Positions 49,401 to 62,300 of a DNA stretch of 64,000 bases are shown in pieces. How positions within the stretch are numbered: position 1 is the stretch's first letter; each line of letters begins with the position of its first letter. The stretch comes from Branchiostoma belcheri. Lineage: Eukaryota; Chordata; Leptocardii; Amphioxiformes; Branchiostomatidae. A program made the translations under genes and the position numbers. Under the pieces are notes generated by a model. The model did no database searches and was not told where the DNA came from. It worked only from the letters and a program-made list of their open reading frames with translations. The stretch spans positions 2,819,424-2,883,423 of the forward strand of contig NW_017803713.1 of assembly GCF_001625305.1 (NCBI RefSeq). The letters run 5' to 3'.

Positions 49401-51269
49401 AGTTAGTTTGTTGAATACGGATTGTCGTGTTACCACATTCTGCAGTGTCACCACTGCAGGTCATCGCCATCAAAACACAGTAAATAAGCCTGACAATCCC
49501 TAGTACAAAAGAAAGGAATAAACAACACATAAGCGCCAGCGCCCAGTGAAGACCGTCTCTCCAGGTCAGTGGCCCTGCCTTACCACCGCGGTCCCCTCTC
49601 CCCAAACAGGACCGATTCTTCCTCAGTCCGTTGTTTATCTCGATCCATGTCACTCCACAAACGTTATGCTGCTTGTGTCACGGACTATTTGTTCCTGTGT
49701 AGTTGACCGTACTAAAGACCCTCCACTTCTGTCATGTCAATAATAAGGCAGGGACAACTCCGGGACAGATTTAGCCGCCCGGCCTGTCATCGCTCAACTC
49801 TAAACAGCTGATGGACCCAGACGCGGGCACTTGTGTTGTCTAGCTGTATTTTAGGCTCGTCAGACTTGGAAGGAGGGATCATATGACATCGTCTATTCAC
49901 GAATGGATACGACATGATACGTTTATGTGAATATTATCTAATGGAAATATCATTCATAATGTAACGGCGACTATGTACACTTTAGTAGAGTTTGGTCGTC
50001 GGTGGACAGACATAACTTAATGGTACCTTAAATCATTTCCACACTGAAGTGTACATCTTGCCTTTGAGAGAAGATTTATAACAGAGTTGAAGTGAAAAAT
50101 ATTAGGTTAATTCATGATAACAAATATCAACAAAAACGACATGGACCCACTTGAGCAGTAACCTACCAAAACTATCATTGGTAAATGTAGACAGAGAGGC
50201 CGGGCAAAGCAATCCATCAACGTTTGGGAATAATAGCAGAGAATAGATAAACTGTGAACAGACTGGAATTCCAACTTGGAATTGTGAGACATTGTACAAC
50301 TTCAGTCTATTCACAGTTCATCTATTTGTTTCACCATTGCATACACTCAAATGAAAATTAAAAGGGCTACAATTTGAATGCCAAACACGTATACATCTGT
50401 GCTTGCTAGTAGAACAGGCAGCTTATTTACGGTACTATTAATTCAAAACTTGTAGAATCTCTTTTCGAATGAGCAAAATTGTCTTTTGAATGGCCAATTT
50501 TAAAATGGCCGACCGTCTTTGCGTCAAGCTTAGTCTTGCAGCCCTTCCTAAATGGATGGTGAGAAAATTCTGGCAGGCAAGGAACAACGTTAACCTTTAT
50601 CAACACTATCTGTAATCCTAGTCTGCATGTCTATGATGGAGACACGATAGACGTAAAGTTCAAAGACACATTACCCTCTCTACCCCAGCAACCGCTAGAA
50701 CATATGGCTCTCTTCAATTGTACCTGGAAGAGAAAGGATCGGGAAAGGCCAGACTTTTTGGAAGCTCTGTTCTTGGTAACATTGATATCTTTCTTTTGTC
50801 TGCAGTCAGTTCGACTGTGCATATGTGCTAAACATGTGTAGCAGATTTGTGGAGATTCACAGATTTGCACAAACATGAAACATCTAATTCTAGTACAGCA
50901 ATGAAAATCGACAAATATTTCCACTTGTTCTTTTTATTTTTTCACGTGTTACGTGTACTTCAATAATTTCTGGCATTTGAAATGGTTAAAATAGTCTATG
51001 TTGGTCTTGGAGAGGAAACATAGGGAAAAGTTCCACGACCTCAAACTTTGCCAGATACTGTTAACCTTTCCGACAAACAAATTATAAGTGTTGTTCATCG
51101 ATTATGCGAATAAGACTTTCATTTGCATGAATTATAGCATTGATCATATTCTCCACCCGATGAGTCTTATCTTAACAGAGAAAGCTATTCTTACATTTCC
51201 TCATAAGTTATGCAAATGACGTTCACATTCACTTATATATCAACTTCCAAATGTTGTATGAAATTCCCA

Positions 51270-51560
51270 GTTCCAGAAAAAGCTCCTAGGGGGCAGAAAT
51301 TAACGTGCGTTACTTCTTCCCAAGTTACTATCTAAAATTCGTGACCCTAGCATGTCCAGATCACAAGATATCAAAACCGGTACCATACCAAGCCGCCTGG
51401 TGCCCTAAAATCTAATCATTTCGAGGTCTCATCAAGTTTCATGACAATCCACCTATAGCTTCTCGAGTTATCGTGCTAAACTACATAACGGTTACACACA
51501 TACATACAGGCATAACATGGTACATGGGCTCATACGTTTGTGAAGATTAGTCGCCCAGGT
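51270..51560. repeat. possible SINE-like or other dispersed repeat fragment
   Basis: Words such as AAGTTTCATGACAATCC and CTTCTCGAGTTATCGTG, followed by a CA/CATA-rich tail (ACACACATACATACAG), resemble dispersed repeats I recall from marine invertebrate and fish genomes. No other copy lies in this window to confirm it. Confidence 0.3.
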
Positions 51561-51569
51561 TTATATAAT

Positions 51570-51706
51570 ATATCAATAAAAGGGTGTTTCAAACTTTACC
51601 AGTGAAGAAAAGAAGACGAAGAGTGTCGGACAGACACTTGATACGTCTGGTAATAAATCCTCAAATCCAGTGGTAAAGTTTGAAACACCGTCATTTATTG
51701 ATGTAT
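51570..51706. mobile_element. short MITE-like element with inverted ends
   Basis: The ends (about 51570-51603 and 51668-51706) are inverted repeats: ATCAATAAA...GTGTTTCAAACTTTACCA on the left against TGGTAAAGTTTGAAACAC...TTTATTGAT on the right, with one small gap. The interior of about 65 bases is noncoding. It is followed directly by an (ACAT)n tract. Confidence 0.7.
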
Positions 51707-51713
51707 GGCCTCC

Positions 51714-51738
51714 TTACATACATACATACATACATACA
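51714..51738. repeat. (TACA)n tetranucleotide microsatellite
   Basis: About six units of TACA/CATA in tandem, eight bases after the MITE-like element. Confidence 0.85.
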
Positions 51739-52779
51739 AACGCTACCAAAGACATATCCTTCTGTCGAAGGGCATAACAATGCACAGTACTTCCATTCCT
51801 AGTGCATGGACTGAAATATAATTACACTACACACCCTCAACGCTATCTGTAAGGAAAGTAGCAAATTTAGTTGAAAGGATTAGACAATTCATAGCAATAT
51901 TTAACCTGCACAAGGAACGTTTAAGCCTCTTGACCTACCTGAACAAATATTGTTGTATTGCTGCCAGGTTACGCAATGACTGATCAGGCCACTGCGGTAC
52001 GTACACAGACATGGCCGCACTCAGCAGCGCTCCCTATTTGCTCACTGCTGCCTTGCAGTTTGGTTTGCACTTGACGTAAAGCGAGTTAAGAAGACTAGAT
52101 GAAAAGGAAGTTGATGAGAATTGTCTCTTTTCTTTTCAAGAAGCTTAAACGTTAAAAAGCTCTTGGGCTTTCCATTAATTTTACGAATGGATTATCCAGT
52201 TATTTCTCTACAATGCCCCTTATTTAACAGTTTGAACTTTCAACGTTAAATATAGTTTTAGTAAAAAAATGAAAATCACAGAATATCATTTTGCATTTCG
52301 AATTCTGTGACGTTCAAGCGCTTTATACAACTGACTTCAAAAGTCTTGTTGAGTACATGTCGGTCTGTACCATCTAACGTAAGTTACACAACACACGCTA
52401 GTCTACGTATATACTTCAAACTAGTTTCCATTCCGTATGTACACAAACGTAACTCCCACTTGTGTTATTTCATGTTTTATATGAACCTCCGCAACATTAA
52501 TTTGCATTAGCCTCATCATGGCCTCATCATCCCGACCAGGCAAAAGATTAGAGCATACCATTTTAATAGGGGGGTGGGCTCTTGGCCACTTTGAACAAAA
52601 ATTGCACTTGGTGCTTCTGTGCTATCATCATAGTTCGTTTTGAATACAGTAGAGAAGATTGGATTGTTGTACCAGGTATAGGATTAAGGGTTTCTATTTG
52701 GTCTCATTTCTGGTGTATGTGGGTATATGTGGAAATATATGTGAAACACACACCATTCCGTATCTCGCATTTTGTGCCG

Positions 52780-53165
52780 TTCCGTGTTTTCCAGTAACCC
52801 TGCGCAGCTGTGCGTTTGACTCACGCATGGGAAAACATGGCGGCCGCTCCGTTGTTGCTGTTTATGGAAACTTGAACACCCGCACCCTGCCTAAAAATAG
52901 CTCCCACCCCCACCAGTTGTACCGTCATGAAAGCTGCATTTCTCCTCCCCTCACCAGGGACAGTCGGGCGACGTTTGTCGGGATAAATGTCACAGAAACG
53001 GTGACGGGAAAACGTCGCATGTAGCGGGTCTGCAGCGATCGTCTGACACTTCCTGCACGTTTTCTGTCGTCTGCAGAGTTCTGTGTTTTTCCCGCAAATT
53101 GTCGTCTGCTGTGGGAAGGACGGCGTTGGATCGAGCCACGCGGCTCCCGGAGGACTGCTGTACTG
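52780..53165 (+). promoter_or_regulatory. CpG-rich promoter and 5' UTR of USP25/28
   Basis: CpG becomes dense from about 52800 up to and through exon 1. TGCGCAGCTGTGCG at 52801-52814 resembles a spaced NRF1 site, and AACATGGCGGC at 52834-52844 is a close YY1 match of the kind often found just downstream of starts in housekeeping genes. There is no obvious TATA box. A start near 52800-52840 would give a 5' UTR of about 330 bases. All of this is motif-based. Confidence 0.5.
52834..52844 (+). promoter_or_regulatory. YY1-like motif AACATGGCGGC
   Basis: Matches the AAnATGGCGGC core. Position and CpG context fit a YY1 element of a TATA-less promoter. Confidence 0.4.
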
Positions 53166-53354
53166 ATGATCATGACGGTAGAGAGAACTGAGAACGCTGC
53201 GGCTGTGGAGCAGCCGGGACAGGCCGGGGCCCAGGGGCACGCTTCGCCCGGGCACGGGGTCCAGCAGCCCCGCCAACCGCATCGCGAGGCAGCACCGGCC
53301 CACCAACAACATCAGCACCAAGCAGCGGCCAACGCGCAGCCAAAACTGCAGACG
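53166..53354 (+). CDS. USP25/28 exon 1
   Basis: Residues 1-63, phase 0. Low complexity, rich in Ala, Gln, Pro and His. The donor is ACG, then GTAAAC. The frame stays open past the donor to a stop at 53526-53528, so an unspliced transcript would give a short truncated product. Two ATGs (53166, 53172) compete; the second fits the family start MTVE. Confidence 0.8.
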
Positions 53355-56300
53355 GTAAACTTTGATGTCTCACCATCTTTGCAACACATTTATTTTGCTT
53401 CAGGAAACGCTAATCTCTTTAGGAGGCAACTATTTGTTTCTAAAAATTATGTTGCTGAGGTGGAGGGGGGCGAGGTTATGCACTCATATGTCCTCGGTAT
53501 TGACCTCGAACATACGTATTATGATTAGCCTTGACGACTAAGGGGGCTCTTTATATACAGCAAATATATAAAAGAGTCGCTACGTCCAGTATTATGATGT
53601 GCTTCATATACACAATATAACATGCTACATTAGTTTTAATACGATGAACAAAAAGAAAAATTCTACAGTAAAGTGTCTATTAAAAAGTAAGGTAACATGA
53701 TTTCTCTGAATGGTAGATATTGTGGAAATTTATCACAACGTCATTAGAAACAAACTCAATGGTGTTTAGTGAGCTTTTATTAGACACAAGTACTTGACCC
53801 TTGGACAACTTTTGAGGACTCTGCAAACACAGTCACTGACTGTAGAAATTACACAACATCAACATGTTACCTACTTTGAGTGCCCTTCAAATGTTTGATA
53901 AGTAACAAAAAATTACAATACTGTTTATTTCTTTCAGTACATGTACTTCTGATTGTAGATAATTCAGATGTTACATGGATGTTAAATCATATCATTGCAT
54001 AGCTGTCAGTTAATACCTGAGTGATAAGCAATATGCAGCAAGAAATGTCCAGAGGGGGTAAATGTCTGTCAGGAATTTAGAGTCACGTTGCTCAAAATCC
54101 ATTCATTCATGGAAGATATGATTCTAATAAAATTGCTAAGGTCAGAAGATATTATAAGAATTTATTGCATTGACCATTGCATTAATTTTCTAAAACAGAG
54201 CTAGTCACAATGCTAGCACCCGCCTTGACCATTGTGATTGAACGCCATCCCTGCAGCATCTTTAGTTGTTTTTATGTGTACAGAATAAAAAGTTGTGTTT
54301 TCTTTTCAGAATGAGATGATTCTACAGCAGCTTAGAGAGATCACAGGTGTGGAGGATGTCCGAGCCCCTGGACCATGCCTACCAGGTACTGTCACTGCTC
54401 ATTGTCTAAACAGGACGGTTCAGGAAGAATTCTTCAAGACGTTTTGAGCAGTCAATCAGTCATGACAAGTCAGATGCCAGCAGATTTAAGTTTACTGCTA
54501 TATTAGGGCGAGGCACTCAGTTTGGTCCTAATTACTTCTGATAGGTGGAAATGTTGGGTCATGTTTAGGCATTCCATGTAGGTAAAAGTTTAACACCAGT
54601 CTGCTTACAGTTTGAAAGGGAGGGCTGAGTACATTTTCAGATTGGAATCATTAATCCAGAAATTTCTGGTATTTGTGATTTATCTAAATGAAGAAAGGGT
54701 GATGCAGGATTTGGGAATGTATCAGAAGTTATCATTGAAATGTATGGCAAGAATTTTTCAAATTCTTCCTTGTGTCATTGTACTCTATATCTTAATTGTT
54801 TATGTCCACCTGTGAAATGTATCTTTACCTCCCTCTTTATGTGCCTTGTTGATTTAACCAATGAATCATTTTTACCAGGAAATGATAAAGAAAGTGGACC
54901 TGTTAGGCATTTCTTATTGGTATTAAAGGAATGATTTGTGGATTATAAAAAATCAAACTTTCCTCATGTTTGTTCCCCAGGCTGGCAAAGGTGACCTTGC
55001 AGAGGTTGTGTCCATCCTGACCAATCAGAACGTGTCTCTAGTGACCAACCGGAACGATGAAGTTGTGCAGGTACAAGTTCAGGTATGTATCTTGATTGGT
55101 CACTCATTTTTAGTTTACTACCTTGATGAATAATTTCATTCTCAATGGTTTGTATGTTGCTTGGTAATCGGAATAGGATTTTATGACTTTTGCCTAGGCT
55201 TTACCATAGGGAAAATGTGATGACAGTTTTGACTCCCAGGCAGGTTCCATTTAAACTGCAGTAGTTGTATGTATTACAAACTACTCATTTCAGTAACATT
55301 AGTTGCCATTTGTGGAGAGGATGTAGGACTCGGGAGCTAAAATAGTTTTGTAACCAGGCTAGCAAATGAGATGTCACAGTCGACCAATTGTCTACCACAG
55401 AGTGGGAAAGTGTTGAAATTGTCATGAAATGGTGCACATCATCAAGCCTTGCTGATTTTTTAAAAGTCTTCTATCTAACCTCATATCTACAGAGAATGTC
55501 ATTTGTGAAACATATCAGTGAACAGGAAGGTTTTTGTGTCCACAGGTTCGTAATGCACAGCGCCCATCAGGGCAGGCAGGCAGGCCTGATGGCAGGGCAA
55601 ACACACAGGAACCAGGTAATGGGACATGGTTGTCTAATTACTGTAGAAGATGTCGCACAGAACAGAAATGTGATCATTTTCAGTCAACTACACTGTAGCT
55701 TATGTTCAGATTTCATATAAAAGCCTCTCCACAAGTCCTGCATTGAAAATATTCCATGAGAAAACACTACTGTCAGTTACTTGGACCAGGGAACATGAAA
55801 TGACATTGTTAGTTCATCAGTGAGTCTGTTGTCTGCAGCTGGGGTGATTGACCTGACAGCTGACACAGAAGACAAGGATCAGGAGGACCTTCAGCGGGCC
55901 ATCGCCCTCAGTCTACAGGAGGCACAGACAGCCAACACTGCAAACAGGTTTGTTTGTTTGTTTCAAATTTCTTACATGCAATGTTCTGTCAAATGTCACA
56001 TAACTAATTCCCTTACAGTATTACCCAGCCTGGCCCTCAAATGTACAGGAAAACAAAATTTGCACTTATGTATACAATTGCATAAAAGTGGGTTATTTGG
56101 GGTCATTTTCTTTATAATTAGTTGACCCACAAAACCCTTGGTTAAAGATCAAGTTGCAGAGTGACAACACAGAGTCATTCAATGCCAAGCCCAGAGTACT
56201 TGATACTACACACGTGTCCTGGATAGAAATTATCAAAGTATAGGCTGACACAAAATTCAACATTTTCTATAGTCTATATGGTGATGCTAAGTAAAGGGTA

Positions 56301-59300
56301 AGCTTAAGACTGACTGCGATCTAGTTATGATGTCAAAAGTACCACCAGACAGCCTTGGGATTTGGAGGTTTATGAATCAAGCCACTTAAACTGCAGATGA
56401 TGTAGATAGGACCAGATGGAGGGATCTGTTTCAGTCAGGGTCTCCAGCAGTAACATATGAGAGATGGCATCCAGCTGCTCCAGTTTGTCATAACGCATCT
56501 ATTTATGTCTTAACCTTGACACACATGTGCATGCAGTGATAAGTTTTCATTTTTACTGTAGCAGAACAATATGGTAGTCCAGGCTCCTGATATACATACT
56601 GTCAGATAATAACTCATGGGCAGGAGTTATATGCAGGGCTGTGGTATTAGATTAGATATAATGACCAGCAGCCTGTGAAGCTAGAAGAGAATGATCAGGG
56701 ATGGACCATGATGTGTAGTGGGTGGATGAAGTTCAGTAGAATGAAAAACAACTCCCTGGTTTGAAAGGAAGAAATATGGTGTAGAAATTTATTATGAGAA
56801 AAGTCGAAAAAGACAGAAGAAGCTCTTGACTTGAAAGAAAACAGCAACATTGTCATCACCCTGCCTGATACTTTTCTGGTGAAATATAACTGATAATCCT
56901 TACCTCTGGTTGGTTGATGACAGACCCCAGGGTGAGTGCAGGCCCAAGAGGAGAAAAAGCAGCGTGTCGTGGGACAATGTACAGGAGACTCCTCGAGAAC
57001 CAGGCTGGCCTGTCGGGCTGAAGAACGTGGGCAACACCTGCTGGTTCAGCGCTGTCATCCAGGTCAGCACAGACAGCAAGATTTCATGAAGTTTCCTGTC
57101 ATTTTCCATAATAAGATTCATTTGAAGAAATAAATGGTGCACATGCAAAAATGATTCAAACATTGACAACAATGAATCTGATACATGAAGAACTGGAACA
57201 GACATAATTGAGATACAGTAAGTTATAAGTTGAAGCTATACTTTTCAGGTTTATGAACCCTTGACATCCATTCTATCATGTAGTTAAACGGGGTATACAA
57301 CGGGGTCAAGTTTTTAACATTATGTCTTTCTGTTTTGTGTCCTAGTCTTTGTTTCACCTGCCTGTGTTCAGAGACTTAGTCCTGGGATTCCGCTTTTTCC
57401 CCAAGGACTGGCCAGCCAACAGCAGGGTAAGTACAAATCTGTAGTTCATGATAAAACATCTATTTTATCACTACACTGTCAGTACTAGATTTCAACATCT
57501 CATCACAAGGAATGTCACAGAGAAATTTTCTCTAGCAGGACAAAGAAGTTAAGTGCTCTTGTAACAATTGTTACACCAATACGTACTCTCACATGCATGA
57601 TAAATCCTGGTCTACGTGAGGAATCAAATTTTCAACAACCACTGTCGCCTTCATCAGGATAATTAATGACCAATCACTTCCAAACCTACTAATTATGTGC
57701 AGACACATTTATTAAATGTTTGTAAGATAAAGGTTACAGATGTTGTTCTACATCAAGAGACAAGAAGTGAGTTTTGACTGTTCTGTTGACTTCCTTTTCT
57801 TGATTATAGGAGAGCCTGGTGCTGCACTTCATGCAGGAGCTGCGCTGTCTGTTTGCCCGCATGCAGGGCTCCAACAGGAAGTACATCGACCCCACCTGTG
57901 TGGTGAAGAGCCTACGGGAACTTATCCCCTTCAGGGCAGGGGAGACACAGCAGGTAGGGTTATGTACTCTTCTTATGCTCCTCTTTTGAATGTAGCTTGG
58001 TTAGTTTACTCTTATATTATTATAATGTACAAAGCTAAAATGTCATGATGGTGATAGCAATGAAAATGATTGTTCTGTGTGCGTGCAGGATGTGAGTGAG
58101 TTCACCCATAAGTTGTTGGACCTGTTGGAGGAAGCTTTCATCATCGTACAGCGCAGACAGAGCACACAGCCCGGCAGCTCAGCCAGCGCCAACACTTCTG
58201 AGAATGGAGGTGACAAGAAGAGTAACCCCATGTTAGACCTGTTCTATGGTCGGATCCAGGCAGAAGGCATGCATGCTGGTAAGTCTGTAACTAGTGTTGT
58301 TTTACTGTACTTGTGTACCATTTCTCATGTAAGTTCTGTGTCATCTACTGGCTTTTAATCTCAATGGGGTGGAGGAGTTACAGGAGGGGTGTAGCCGAGG
58401 CTTTTACGTTAAGAAAGATCATGAATTTAAGTTGAAGGGCAGTATTCATTTTCTACTAAGGAGTTTGTTAGTAGTTGACACCTTACAGCCAGCACAGATA
58501 GATGTGGTGATGTTTCAGGTAAGATGTTCACCAACCAGCAGACAGTGGGGCAGTACACGCTGCAGGTGAACGGCTTCAAGGACCTGCACGAGAGTCTAGA
58601 GGGCGCTACTGCACAGGGGGAGATTGAGACAGGCCACGAGGAGGGGGCCACCAAGTCTGGACTAGGAGGTAGCAGTGGTTATCATGTCGGTCGCTGTAAC
58701 AGTTTGTTGAATACCTTACAGTTTTGTCAGGCATTTTCCAAGCCCCTTGAAAGATATAAAGATTCATTCTTAATACAACAAACAAACAAACAAACAACAG
58801 TGATATGCTTTACCAGACTGAGTGTAGTATACTTCATTTTTCAAGAGTATGACTTAAAACTATGGTAGATATTAGTAGATGCTTTTTGCTTTGTAAATCC
58901 ATTGTCTTCTCTCTATTCACGACTCTGACATTCTGTCTTCTCCCATTTTCATTGTCTTCTGCCAGTTCCTTTCACTTTTTACTAATCCCTTCTGTTCATC
59001 TACCTTGTTTTCATTCTTCCATTCCTTTTTCTGTCGCTGTTTAGTCGAGTTCTGGCAACTGTTGGCAAGAGGTACAGTATTCTGCTTTCCTCCACAGAAA
59101 TGTCTCTAATACTCAATTACTTATCGCAATGAAGGAAGACAGTCACTCGCTGACAATGTTTTATAGTCAGATATGTACCCGCATTTTCCCAATTTCGTCC
59201 ATCCATCTGCACCATCATAGCAGCACATACAGGAGCCATGATATAAAACCCTTTATTTGCCCCTAATGTATTACATGTTCTCCTGGCTTCTTGCCAGGTA

Positions 59301-62300
59301 ACACAGGGCCAGGCCATTAGCTATTTGTTACATGTGTCATAGCGAGTAGCAGTGACGTAAAATGCAATATTAAATGTACCAAACTTACATTATGAAAGCA
59401 CAAGTATATAAGATGAAAGCTCAATATTTTAAAAACATCCAACATAGTTGAAACCACTTCATAATGTGAATGTAAATGTAAATAGTCTGATTCACAGTAT
59501 GTAAAAATTAAGAATTACCTTACAACTACTCTTATGTGTCCCTTCTTGAAATGTATTTTGAGTCTTCTTTCTTTGCTGCATGCACAGCTTGTAAAGACCT
59601 TCATGTACTGTACAAATGGCACTCACATGCATTTGTATGCAAAACAGATAGGTGGGTGGGATGGGATGTGGCTGGGAAGACTATAAAAGCCTGGGGCTTC
59701 AGTTCTTTGGAGAAAAATTGGGACATATGCCAAGATACAGTAAAACATGTCTCACTGACTGTTCCCAGATAATGTACAGTGAATATGTTTTAGTCCAGCT
59801 CATTCAATTTTTTTTTATATGCACTGCACTCCATTCTGAGAAATTATTGAAGAAGAATGCAAAAGTCATGTATGTCAACAATATGTATCAGTAGAGCTTT
59901 TTCCAAAACCCACACTTGACTGTGTCTGATGACTGTTTGTGTTTTCTTGCAGCATTGGTTCACACATCTACCACCAGTGTTGACCTTTGAACTGTCCAGA
60001 TTTGAGTTCAACCAAAAGTTAGGCAAAGCAGAAAAGATTCACCACAAGTTGGAATTTCCCAAGTTTTTGTACATGGACAGGTAAGAGGCATGATCTTTGC
60101 TTTCATTCAGTTTAAGGTGAAAAGGATATTCATTGTACAATGCTTTTGATCAGCTTAAAACATGAAGGAATACACTGTGCCCTTAAAACTGGATGATTTC
60201 TTTACTCCTTGAAGTGAACACAGTTTGAAATTATCTCTTGCTGTTTTATTACAGATATCTTGTAAAAAATAAGGAGCTGACTAGACTGAAGAGAGAAGAA
60301 ATGAAAAGTATGAAGGAAGAAATGGATACGCTACAAGCCAAATTGGACAGGTATGATACCAGTATTCTCCACCAGTCGTAAACTTTACACTCTAAGAATG
60401 CATGTATCCTGGTCCTGTAGATTTATACATCTTATCTATCTATCTATAGATGCAGCTTATGTATAGATGCAGCTTCGACAGAATGTTTTGTAAAATCATT
60501 CATAATTATATATCACTTAGATATGACAAGAAACAAGTTACACTGCTCTTACTGGCCATTATTTTTAGTAATCCTCCTTGTATGGTTGAGTGGGTGGTGA
60601 TGATACATGTACACTATGTTAAATGGCTGTTGTGCAGATGTGAAAAGAAACTTGATTTTTCTCCCAGTTTCCTGAACTACGGGTCTGGCTACAAACGTCT
60701 GCCCTTGCCTGACATTCTGAAGTACACGCTGGAGTTTGCTGAGAAGAGCACAGTTCAGGTGACAGACGGCCAAGTCCAGAGGAGCAACGGCAGTGGCAGC
60801 AGTAAGGCAGCTAACGGGAACGGCCATAATGGGTAAACAGGAATATTCAATGACAGTTGTTAAAATTGCATTGTGTATGATATATTCTTGGCAACCCAGG
60901 AAAGTTCTTCAAGATTAAATTTGTCCATTGTTGTGACTCAAAGACAATATTTAGCTGAAAACCTATAGCCCTTATTTAAAGACCTGGGCTGGTGGCAAGT
61001 TCTGTAGTGTTAGTAATTTAGTCTCCTGAATCTCCAAACTGTAGAAATTAGTTATGTCCCCAGACTGAGTGAATGTTACAAGATTGTATTTAATTTGTTT
61101 CAATTTTTTAAAAGCAGTGAGAAGAAGACTACAGATGAAGAGGACGGAAGTTCTGATGACTTTGAGGTGATCTCAGCAGTGCATTCAGCAGACAGCTTGG
61201 CCTGCTTGTCCAAGAAGACGTTAGATGCAGTGGCAACCAAGAAAGCTGCGCCTGTGCCCACCTCTGAGGAGATGGCCATCCCCAGTAAAGTTCACATTCC
61301 CTGTCCACACCACGTCACTAAGGAGGTGAGTTACATTTGTCATAACCGCTGTATGATTTTGAATTAGCAGAATTTTCCAGCAGGCGTGGACAGAGTCAAT
61401 TGCAGACAAGGATCAAAGACAGCCTTTTCTGTAACAAGACAACTGGATTTTGTATGACACATGCACCACTATCCCAAGATTGCCCTGTCATCTTCACTAA
61501 TTCTACAGAATAACAAGCTGACATCATGACACAAGTAGGTTTTGCTGAGATCAGGTCGCTGTCTGTATCTGTACCCTTGATTGTATTTCAAGCGAAGTTC
61601 CCATCTCCCCTTGCTGCAGGAGCTTGCTGTTCTGCAGACCTGCTTACGACGTTGGAGACATGAAGCAGAGAAGGAAGTTAAAGGTGGGGAAATGTTACAA
61701 CTGTTGCCCAGTAAACCACACCTAAAGATGGGTGTGGTTTAACTGGAGTAACTATAATTTATCAATTCTTGTGCACAACCATATCTTTATTCATTGAAAC
61801 CCTTGTTGAAATTCTTTGAATTCATGTTGTTGTGCTTTCTCTTGCAGGATTGCAAGATAGAATTTTATACTTACAGGCCAAGATTGAAAACTTGTATGAG
61901 GATAATTCATTAAAACAGGTAGGCTTTGCTTTGACTCATTGCCTTACTTAATGTAATTTTGATAACAATATTTAGAAATCCATGTCGCTAATTATAGGTG
62001 CATCTAATCATCTCAGACAATTGTCTTTCATTATCTGTCACTTCGCTAACTACCTATACTATATAATTGTTTTGCCCTTATACAAATTATTTCTGTCCTT
62101 GCCAACAGGTGCCTTACCAGTTACATGCAGTACTAGTCCACGAGGGGCAGGCGTCTGCCGGCCACTACTGGGCGTATGTGCGAGATCACACGCAGAATCG
62201 CTGGCTGAAGTTCAACGACGTAACGGTCACAGGAATGTCGTGGGGGGAACTACTGAGAGAGTCAGAGGGGGGGTACCACCATGCCAGTGCCTACTGCCTT

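Larger units (their letters stand above)
37300..52780. other. gene-free spacer between microRNA cluster and USP25/28
   Basis: CpG is not depleted. I recognise no exon series, tRNA, rRNA or transposon protein on either strand; open frames do not exceed 130 codons and none has a known motif. Visible items are a promoter-like block (38450-38517), a 16-bp tandem duplication (46434-46465), an imperfect stem at 44680-44720, a repeat-derived zone at 51270-51740 and scattered CpG-rich patches (about 40690-40890, 44220-44400, 47450-47570). Confidence 0.5.

Noticed and set aside
1..53165. CRISPR arrays, operons or prophage-like systems
   Set aside because: No spaced direct repeats or prokaryotic coding; the window is eukaryotic.
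52821..53321. 166-codon minus-strand frame at the USP25/28 promoter and exon 1
   Set aside because: A shadow of GC-rich sequence opposite exon 1; no recognisable domain.
53355..53528. Continuation of the exon 1 reading frame to a stop at 53528
   Set aside because: The exon 1 donor (GTAAAC) gives the correct phase into the conserved LREITG exon; the extension has no family similarity and is intronic.
55948..56923. Missed exon with a second UIM
   Set aside because: I scanned the intron for an SRVLEASIAE-like frame with splice sites and found none; exon 5 joins exon 6 in phase.
61708..61746. Intron 15 hairpin as a mirtron or microRNA
   Set aside because: The stem is only about 15 pairs and is not at the intron ends.
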